This document shows, one piece after another, positions 1 to 5,174 of a stretch of 8,095 nt of DNA. Within the stretch, counting starts at the first letter, position 1. Each line of letters starts with the position of its first letter. The stretch comes from an uncultured beta proteobacterium. GTDB lineage: Bacteria; Pseudomonadota; Gammaproteobacteria; Burkholderiales; Burkholderiaceae_C. The notes beneath the pieces were generated by a model. It saw only the letters and a program-made list of their open reading frames with translations. It made no database searches and was not told the DNA's origin. The position numbers were made by a program, and so were the translations under genes. Location: the NCBI GenBank assembly GCA_903870955.1, contig CAIQEX010000766.1, forward strand, positions 1 to 8,095, in the 5' to 3' direction.

Positions 1-814
1 CACCCAGCGCGTGGGCACAGGAGTGGACCGCGCCCAGGTCTTTCTGGAAGGCGATGGCGCCCATCATCGAGGACATCATCATGTCGGAGCGGGCCTTCAA
101 ATTGCCCGGCTCCAGCACCGCGGTGCGTAGCGCAGCAGCGGCGATGCGCGTGCCTTCCAGTGCGATGCCATCACACAAGGGATGGTAGGCGGGTGACAGG
201 TAGCTTTCGATGTTGTGCGTCAGCGCATCAATGCCGGTGGCGGCAGTCACAGAAGGTGGCAGACCAAGTGTCAACTCCGGATCGGCAAACACCATCTTGG
301 CCAGAATTTTGGGACTGAACACCGTGCGCTTCACATGCGTGTCGTTCTCGCTCACGACGCTGGAACGGCCCACTTCCGAGCCGGTGCCCGAGGTGGTGGG
401 CAAGGCCACAAAGTACGGCAGTGGATTGACGATGGGGCGCACATTCGGGTGGTCCCAAACGTACTCCAGAATGTCGCCCTCGTGCACGGCGGCGAGGCCG
501 ACGATCTTGGCCACGTCGAGTGCGGCGCCACCGCCAAAGCCGATCACGCAGTCCGCGTTGTGCGCCTTGTAGGCGGCGGCACCGTCCATGACCTGGCTGC
601 AGGTCGGGTTGCCAAACACGCCGCTGAACACCGCCACGTCGAGGCCAGCCAAGTGGGTCAGAAACTCGGCCATAACCGGCAGCGCACCCAGCGCCCGGTC
701 GGTGACGATGAGGGGGCGCTTGCAGCCCACGTCGATCAGATGGGCGGCCACCAGCTTGCGCGCGCCGGCGCCGAATTTAATGGGAGTAGGAAAGTTAAAG
801 GACGAAATGCTCAT
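1..814 (-). CDS. Iron-containing alcohol dehydrogenase, 5' part (C-terminus beyond left edge)
   Basis: Reading leftward from the ATG at 814-812, the frame stays open for 271 codons to the window edge, so the C-terminal third is missing (family length is about 380-390). It is a group III, Fe-dependent NAD(P) alcohol dehydrogenase, oxidising an alcohol to an aldehyde or the reverse in the cytoplasm. Visible motifs are the nucleotide-binding GGGAALDVAK (residues 94-103, where GGGS.xD is more usual), PTTSGTGSE (139-147), the metal-ligand segment GIDALTH (Asp196, His200) and VHSCAHALG (His264, His268). The last metal ligand, expected about ten residues on, lies outside the window. Spacing matches E. 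coli FucO closely, but that does not fix the substrate. It lies 93 bases downstream of the glutamine-synthetase-like gene on the same strand and is probably co-transcribed with it. No strong Shine-Dalgarno precedes the ATG. An amino-alcohol or gamma-glutamylated alcohol substrate is an inference from context. Confidence 0.93.
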   Translation of the reverse strand, partial: MSISSFNFPTPIKFGAGARKLVAAHLIDVGCKRPLIVTDRALGALPVMAEFLTHLAGLDVAVFSGVFGNPTCSQVMDGAAAYKAHNADCVIGFGGGAALDVAKIVGLAAVHEGDILEYVWDHPNVRPIVNPLPYFVALPTTSGTGSEVGRSSVVSENDTHVKRTVFSPKILAKMVFADPELTLGLPPSVTAATGIDALTHNIESYLSPAYHPLCDGIALEGTRIAAAALRTAVLEPGNLKARSDMMMSSMMGAIAFQKDLGAVHSCAHALG

Positions 815-877
815 GGTGTGCTCAAAATGGAAAGGATAAACAATAGCCGGTAATTGTGAAGGCCATACGTCGCCCGG

Positions 878-895
878 CGCGCCACAGGTGGCGCG
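878..895. repeat. Perfect inverted repeat between the ligase and dehydrogenase genes
   Basis: CGCGCCAC, then AG, then GTGGCGCG: two perfectly complementary 8-base arms around a 2-base centre (in practice a 7-bp stem with a 4-base loop), very GC-rich. It lies in the 93-base gap, just past the stop of the upstream gene (910-908). No T-run follows on the minus strand, so it is not a standard intrinsic terminator. It could tune expression between the two genes by mRNA stabilisation or partial termination; that role is inferred. Confidence 0.5.
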
Positions 896-907
896 GCTTG
901 CGGCGCA

Positions 908-2296
908 TCAAATAATTTCGAAATAACGCTTCATTTCGTAGTCGGTCACGGCGTCCAGCCACTGACGCCACTCCCAGTCGCGGGTGCGGGCAAAGTGGTC
1001 GACAAAGCCGTCGCCCAGCCAGTCGCGCGCAATGCTGGATTTCTCAAAAATGCGATTCGTCTCGATCAGCGTGCGCGGTGCGCGCGGCACCTTCTCGCCG
1101 CCCTTGTTGGTGCCGGTAATCGGTGGCGTGGTGAGCTTCAAACCTTTCTCCACACCGTGCAGGCCGGCGGCAATGACGGCAGCCATGGCGAGGTACGGAT
1201 TCACGTCGGCACCGGGGCAACGCGTCTCCAAACGCGTGGCCTTGGGGCTCCCAGCAATCACGCGGAAACTGGCGGTGCGGTTGTCCATGCCCCAGGTCGG
1301 TTTGACCGGCGCCCAGAAGCCATCCACCAGCCGTTTGTAGCTGTTGATGGTGGGCCAGATCATGGGCGCGAACTCCATCAGGCAGGCCACCTGCCCGGCC
1401 AGGTAGCTCTCGAACAGCGGGCTCATCTTGCGCTCAGCCTTGGCGTCGTAAAACAGATTGGTCTTGCCGTCCGACAGGCTTTGGTGGATATGGCCGCTGC
1501 AACCCGGCAACGCCTGATTCGGTTTGGCCATGAAGCTGGGCATGATGCCAAACTGCGCGCCGATTTCTTTGGTACCGGTCTTGAACAGGATGGCGCGATC
1601 GGCCTGTTCCATGGCCTCGCTAAAGCCAATTGCTGCCTCATAGACGCCGGGCCCGGTTTCGGTGTGCAGCCCTTCCACCGGCACACCAAAAGCGCGCATG
1701 TCGTCCATGATGGCGTTCAGAAAATCCCGGTTCTGGTTCATGCGCAAGAGCGAGTAGCCGAACATGCCAGGGGTGATGGGCTCCGGGTTCACGCCCTTTT
1801 TGGCGGCCCAGCTTTGGGGCGTTTCGAGAAAGTTGAACCACTCGAACTCCATCCCGGTCATGACCTTGAAACCGAGCTTCTCGGCGCGCTTCAAAACGCG
1901 CTTCAAAACCTGGCGCGGGCACTGCGCGTGGGGCGTGCCATCGGCATAGACAAACTCGCCCAATACAAAGGGCACATCGTCGTCCCAGGGCACGCGCCGT
2001 GCGGTATTCATGTCCAGCCGCGCCAACGCATCAGGGAAACCATGCTGCCAACCGGTGGCCACGGTGTTGTCGTAGGTGACGTCCATCATGTCCCAGCCCA
2101 GCACCACATCACAGAAGCCAAAGCCGCCGCCCGGATAAGGCTCGGCAGCACCCAGAAATTTGTCGATGTGCAAATACTTGCCACGCAACACGCCGTCGAT
2201 GTCACTGACAGCAACCTTGACCTTTTTCGCGCCCGAGGCACGGATCTCGGCTACGGCAGGATGTTCGGTTGTTTTGTTCTTCTTGGCGGTCGCCAT
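908..2296 (-). CDS. Glutamine-synthetase-family ligase, probably a gamma-glutamyl-amine synthetase
   Basis: This 462-residue cytoplasmic enzyme of the GlnA/PuuA family would use ATP to join glutamate to ammonia or an amine. Catalytic residues are present: E150/E152 (GMEFEW), E213 and E220 (TETGPGVYE), H269 and H271 (GHIHQS), R340/R345 (NRTASFR) and E357/R359 (ETRCPGADVNPYLA). By eye, the E. coli GlnA ammonium-pocket loop FDGSSIGGW aligns with YDNTVATGW (75-83): the aspartate is kept (D76) but the second serine becomes V79. No tyrosine lies where GlnA is adenylylated (around 385-410). Both differences argue against housekeeping glutamine synthesis and for an amine substrate, as in PuuA, IpuC or Streptomyces GlnA4. 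The start is supported by AAGGAG eight bases upstream. The gene heads a leftward unit with the alcohol dehydrogenase and diverges from a EutR-like regulator. Family assignment is secure; the substrate is not. Confidence 0.93.
   Translation of the reverse strand: MATAKKNKTTEHPAVAEIRASGAKKVKVAVSDIDGVLRGKYLHIDKFLGAAEPYPGGGFGFCDVVLGWDMMDVTYDNTVATGWQHGFPDALARLDMNTARRVPWDDDVPFVLGEFVYADGTPHAQCPRQVLKRVLKRAEKLGFKVMTGMEFEWFNFLETPQSWAAKKGVNPEPITPGMFGYSLLRMNQNRDFLNAIMDDMRAFGVPVEGLHTETGPGVYEAAIGFSEAMEQADRAILFKTGTKEIGAQFGIMPSFMAKPNQALPGCSGHIHQSLSDGKTNLFYDAKAERKMSPLFESYLAGQVACLMEFAPMIWPTINSYKRLVDGFWAPVKPTWGMDNRTASFRVIAGSPKATRLETRCPGADVNPYLAMAAVIAAGLHGVEKGLKLTTPPITGTNKGGEKVPRAPRTLIETNRIFEKSSIARDWLGDGFVDHFARTRDWEWRQWLDAVTDYEMKRYFEII
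1885..1908. repeat. Tandem 12-base duplication inside the ligase gene
   Basis: CGCGCTTCAAAA occurs twice in direct succession (1885-1896 and 1897-1908). On the coding (minus) strand it encodes the repeated peptide VLKRVLKR (residues 130-137), in a charged helix just before the first catalytic strand. The unit is a multiple of three, so a gain or loss by slippage would keep the frame. Confidence 0.75.
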
Positions 2297-2461
2297 AGGG
2301 GGAGCTCCTTAAGGGGTTGAATGCCACGCACGATTCTTGCGTACGCCCCATCCTAGGTGGGCAGTCAAAAGACTGGCTATCCGAAATCGGCATACCCCGC
2401 TGCTTGAAAGCTTGGTAATAACCCGTGCACTGTTTTGGACCATAACCGCGAGAATATTCCC
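2297..2461. promoter_or_regulatory. Divergent promoter region between ligase and EutR-like regulator
   Basis: These 165 bases separate two divergent genes and must carry both promoters; the regulator probably binds here. Two small dyads sit side by side: an imperfect palindrome at 2347-2361 (CCCATCCTAGGTGGG) and a perfect CAGTC-AAAA-GACTG at 2362-2375. On the minus strand the second dyad includes TTGACT, a fair -35 for the ligase. On the plus strand TTGAAA (around 2404) and TTGGTA (around 2413) are possible but weak -35 boxes for the regulator. AraC-family sites are usually direct repeats, so linking the dyads to this regulator is speculative. Confidence 0.5.
2305..2310 (-). promoter_or_regulatory. 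Shine-Dalgarno of the glutamine-synthetase-like gene
   Basis: AAGGAG on the minus strand, eight bases upstream of the ATG at 2296. It is the best ribosome binding site in the window and fixes the start of the ligase. Confidence 0.8.
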
Positions 2462-3430
2462 ATGCATGTTCAACCCGTTCATTTCACCAAATCGACTTCT
2501 GCCGTCAGAGAAGATTCAGGCCTGGATGCGCGCCGCATCGAGCGCAGCTCTTTGCATTTTCAGGACGCGCAGGAGCAGGCGCATGCGCTGTCGGGCTGGA
2601 ACCAGGATTACCTGCAACTCAGTGCGGGACTTTTCAAAGGCGAACTGGCACAGGTGGAAGGCACGGGCATCAAGCTGTTTGTCGAGCGGGTACAGCAGTC
2701 GGTATTGCAGACCGGTCTGTTGCCGCCGGGCGTGCTGGCGTTGGGTGTGCCACTGAACGCCAGTGGCGGTGGTATGTTTTGTGGGCGCGCCTGCGATGCG
2801 TCATCCCTGCACCTGTTCTCGGGTGACTCGGGCTTTGAATTCCGGACCTCGCGCCAGCACACCATGCTGGGCATCGAGTTGCAACTGAGTGAGGATGTGC
2901 AATTGCCCCTGCAAGCGGGCACCTTGACACACACCATCCGGCCATTGGCCAAGATCAAGACCTATGTCATGGACCTGTACCAGTCCGCCCGCCGCGATCC
3001 GACACTGTTGTCAACGCCGGCGGTGGTCGCCAGCGTCAGCGACTTCCTGCTCGACAGCCTGTTGCGCGCGCCCAATGCCCCCGGTAGCCAGCAGGACGCC
3101 ACCACCAGCGCACACTGGGCACTGGTGCAGCGCTGTGTGACCCTGGTGAATGAAGCGCCTGATGCAGCACCGACGGTGACGCAACTGTGTGCCGCGACAG
3201 GCGTCAGCCGGCGCACCTTGCAAAATGCATTTTTGCGCGTGCTCGACATGAGCCCGCTGGCCTACATCAAGGCCGTGCGTTTGAAGCAGGCGCGCGAGGC
3301 CCTCAAAAATGCGCGCTCGGTAACCGATGCGGCCACGGCGTGTGGCTTCTGGCACTTCGGGCATTTCTCGCAGGACTACCAGGCGATGTTTGGCGAGCGC
3401 CCTTCGGACACGCTAAGGCGTCAGAGCTAG
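2462..3430 (+). CDS. AraC-family regulator resembling EutR
   Basis: A 322-residue DNA-binding regulator from the ATG at 2462; an in-frame TTG at 2435 would add nine residues, and I prefer the ATG. The C-terminal AraC/XylS domain has two helix-turn-helix units: one around 239-260 (VSRRTLQNAF) and one around 288-310 (DAATACGFWHFGHFSQDYQ, then F.ERPS.TL). Residues 45-140 match my recall of E. coli EutR, not only its HTH: W.Q.Y.QL..G.F.GE (46-61), GVP (95-97) and TMLGIEL (134-140). EutR activates ethanolamine use in response to ethanolamine and adenosylcobalamin, so an amine or amino-alcohol effector is likely here; the ligand is inferred. It diverges from the glutamine-synthetase-like gene, its probable target, and ends 15 bases from the convergent SDR gene. 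It could instead belong to the wider set of EutR-like activators of other amine pathways. Confidence 0.9.
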   Translation: MHVQPVHFTKSTSAVREDSGLDARRIERSSLHFQDAQEQAHALSGWNQDYLQLSAGLFKGELAQVEGTGIKLFVERVQQSVLQTGLLPPGVLALGVPLNASGGGMFCGRACDASSLHLFSGDSGFEFRTSRQHTMLGIELQLSEDVQLPLQAGTLTHTIRPLAKIKTYVMDLYQSARRDPTLLSTPAVVASVSDFLLDSLLRAPNAPGSQQDATTSAHWALVQRCVTLVNEAPDAAPTVTQLCAATGVSRRTLQNAFLRVLDMSPLAYIKAVRLKQAREALKNARSVTDAATACGFWHFGHFSQDYQAMFGERPSDTLRRQS

Positions 3431-3445
3431 TCACCGCTGCGAGGG

Positions 3446-4207
3446 TTAGAGCGTTTCGGTATTGCCGTCCACCACGATCTCCTGACCGGAGATACGTGCA
3501 CCTTTGGGCGAAGCCAAAAACTGGATGGTGTTGGAAATGTCCTGCGCGGAAACGAACGTGCGCAGAGAGGCCGTCTGGGTGAACATGTCACGCACCTGCT
3601 TCTCGGTGCGGCCGGTTTTGGCGGCTTCGGCCGCGATCACCCGGTCCATGCGCTCGCCTTCCACAGAGCCCGGACAGACGCAGTTCACGCGCACACCCTT
3701 GGGGCCCAACTCCTGCGCCAAAGTTTTGGTGAGACCGCGAATCGCCCACTTGGCACTGGCGTAGGGCGCCCGGCGCGGAAAGCCATACAGGCCTGCTGTG
3801 GACGACAGGTTGACGATAGCGCCCGACCCCTGCGCGCCCATGACCCGCGCGGCCAGTCGGCAGCATAAAAAGGTGCCATCCAGATTCACCGCCAGACATT
3901 GACGCCAGGCCGCGAAATCCATCTCGGCCACATCCGCCGTGGGCCCGGCAATGCCGGCGCAATTGACCAGCACATCCAGCCCGCCGAGTGCTTGCAGACC
4001 CTGTTCAAACAGCGCGCTGACCTGCGCCTCGTCTGACACATCGCACAACATGCCCAGCAGTTTCGGGTGCGTCTCCAGGGTTTGCTGCAAGGCCCTTGCA
4101 TCGGCATCGCAAATGAAAACACGCGCACCGGCTTGAACAAAGTCCAGCGCGGTTTGCAGGCCGATGCCGCTGGCTGCGGCGGTGATGAGGACGCGTTGAG
4201 GTTGCAT
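3446..4207 (-). CDS. Short-chain dehydrogenase/reductase (SDR), classical type
   Basis: A 253-residue cytoplasmic NAD(P)-dependent oxidoreductase of usual SDR length. It shows the cofactor glycine motif as TAAASGIG (9-16, with alanine at the usual first glycine), acidic D34 after the second strand suggesting NAD preference, D56, NCAG (82-85), N108, the catalytic triad S136/Y149/K153 (YASAK) and PG (179-180). The C-terminal ISGQEIVVDG is typical. The substrate cannot be read from sequence; hydroxyacyl, polyol and secondary-alcohol dehydrogenases all look like this. I take the ATG at 4207-4205; an in-frame TTG at 4219 would add four residues and overlaps the stop of a doubtful upstream ORF. Neither start has a clear Shine-Dalgarno. 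It is convergent with the EutR-like gene (15 bases between stops, no terminator seen), so membership of the amine locus is possible but unproven. Confidence 0.92.
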   Translation of the reverse strand: MQPQRVLITAAASGIGLQTALDFVQAGARVFICDADARALQQTLETHPKLLGMLCDVSDEAQVSALFEQGLQALGGLDVLVNCAGIAGPTADVAEMDFAAWRQCLAVNLDGTFLCCRLAARVMGAQGSGAIVNLSSTAGLYGFPRRAPYASAKWAIRGLTKTLAQELGPKGVRVNCVCPGSVEGERMDRVIAAEAAKTGRTEKQVRDMFTQTASLRTFVSAQDISNTIQFLASPKGARISGQEIVVDGNTETL

Positions 4208-4215
4208 GGTAGATA

Positions 4216-4422
4216 TCAATTTACATTACCCATGAAGGATGCTTCGCACTGTACTCCAGAGTCTATGAATATGTCGCAGCCAATGGCTTCAATTTCCCGA
4301 ACTGAATTGGCATCGATGCCTAATTTGCCATTGCTCTTTTCAAAATCAGTTAGATAGCTAAAATTGAACCGGCCTTTCTCTCTTGGGTGGAGAGTTTTCG
4401 GGTTACCTTTACCAAGGCCCAT
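4216..4422 (-). CDS. Doubtful small ORF, 68 residues, unknown
   Basis: I do not recognise this protein. It starts MGLGKGNPKTLHPREKG and has two cysteines, no membrane segment and no signal peptide. In its favour: an ATG with GGAAG eight bases upstream, unremarkable codon use, and a stop overlapping the alternative TTG start of the SDR gene in a TTGA arrangement, as in coupled genes. Against it: it is short, AT-rich unlike the SDR gene, has no family I know, and occupies nearly all the space available for the promoter of the rightward CsgG-like/caspase operon. It could be a small gene, a remnant, or chance. Confidence 0.3.
   Translation of the reverse strand: MGLGKGNPKTLHPREKGRFNFSYLTDFEKSNGKLGIDANSVREIEAIGCDIFIDSGVQCEASFMGNVN
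4337..4364 (+). promoter_or_regulatory. Possible sigma70-type promoter for the CsgG-like/caspase operon
   Basis: TTTTCA (4337-4342), a 16-base spacer and TAAAAT (4359-4364) lie about 110 bases upstream of the first gene, in the most AT-rich part of the window. The -10 is good (5 of 6), the -35 weak (4 of 6). The whole 4208-4473 gap is AT-rich, so chance matches are likely. Confidence 0.2.
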
Positions 4423-4473
4423 TTAATTTTCTTCCAAAATTCAGCAACGCCCTATTTCAGTGATTATCAAGAC

Positions 4474-5169
4474 ATGAAAATCGCCTTTCAGAATTTTGGT
4501 GTCGTGGTGCTGTTATGGATGCTAGCCATTGCCCATGCGATAGCGCAACAGGCAAGTGTCGCGGTATGGGATTTCGATAGCTTTGAGTTACAAAATTCCT
4601 CGGGTGCACCTGCCGACAACCTTTCACGCGCACTTTCCGAAATTTTGTTGGAACAGTTGATTGGCTATCCAGGTACACACGTTGTTGAACGCGGTCGTCT
4701 GCGAGAAATTCTGGACGAACAAAAACTGGGTTCATCTACACTTGCAGACGAAGACGCACGTATTCGCCTTGGTCGCATCGCCGGTGCCCAACAGATGGTC
4801 TTCGGTAGCCTTATGCGTATTGGCGAGGTGACCCATGTCGATGTGCGATTGGTCTCTGTATCCACATCGCAAGTATTGGCGGCGCATGAATTGAACGGAT
4901 CAGCGCAAGATCTCGTGGCATCAATGCAAAATGTCGCACGCGATCTGGCCAGTACTTTGCTCGGTGGCAAGACACTGGAACAAGGTCGTCATTCTGCCCC
5001 GGTCAGTGCGGCCACACTGGCTAATTTCGACGCTGCTCTTGCAATGATGGACCGAAAGGACTACCCAATGGCGCTTGAAGCATTGCAAAAAATATTGCTG
5101 ACTGATCCGGAATTTACTCCGGCAGAACGACAACTCACTATCGCTCTTGAGCAAATCTCCAGGCAATAA
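4474..5169 (+). CDS. Secreted CsgG/FlgO-like protein with TPR-like tail
   Basis: This 231-residue protein is probably exported: the N-terminus MKIAFQNF plus a hydrophobic run to about residue 22 forms a signal peptide, cleaved near AHA (22) or AIA (24). I chose the ATG at 4474 because it puts the signal at the N-terminus; the frame also opens from a GTG at 4387. Residues 27-165 resemble the CsgG/HfaB/FlgO type: strand VAVWDFDS, a helix with NLSRALSEILLEQL, then VVERGRLREILDEQKLGSS, LADEDARIRLGRIAGAQ and strands VFGSLMRIG and HVDVRLVSV. Residues 184-230 look like one or two TPR-like helical hairpins (YPMALEALQKILLTDPEF). CsgG is a lipoprotein forming an outer-membrane pore; here there is no lipobox cysteine and no obvious pore-forming insertion, so a periplasmic or scaffold role is likelier. 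The next gene starts five bases after its stop and carries a related domain. Confidence 0.85.
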   Translation: MKIAFQNFGVVVLLWMLAIAHAIAQQASVAVWDFDSFELQNSSGAPADNLSRALSEILLEQLIGYPGTHVVERGRLREILDEQKLGSSTLADEDARIRLGRIAGAQQMVFGSLMRIGEVTHVDVRLVSVSTSQVLAAHELNGSAQDLVASMQNVARDLASTLLGGKTLEQGRHSAPVSAATLANFDAALAMMDRKDYPMALEALQKILLTDPEFTPAERQLTIALEQISRQ

Positions 5170-5174
5170 AGACC

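Noticed and set aside
215..853. A 212-codon rightward open frame opposite the alcohol dehydrogenase
   Set aside because: It is a shadow of the leftward dehydrogenase, which has clear NAD- and iron-binding motifs; the antisense product is Gly/His/Arg-rich with no motif.
995..2320. A 441-codon rightward open frame opposite the glutamine-synthetase-like gene
   Set aside because: It is the exact antisense of a gene with complete catalytic motifs; long antisense frames are common in GC-rich coding DNA, and its translation shows no recognisable motif.
3431..3445. Bidirectional terminator between the convergent regulator and SDR genes
   Set aside because: The gap is only 15 bases, with no stem and no T-run.
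4474..5169. Curli biogenesis operon
   Set aside because: Only the CsgG-like fold is shared; there is no CsgA/B/E/F-like gene, no lipobox, and the partner is a caspase fusion.
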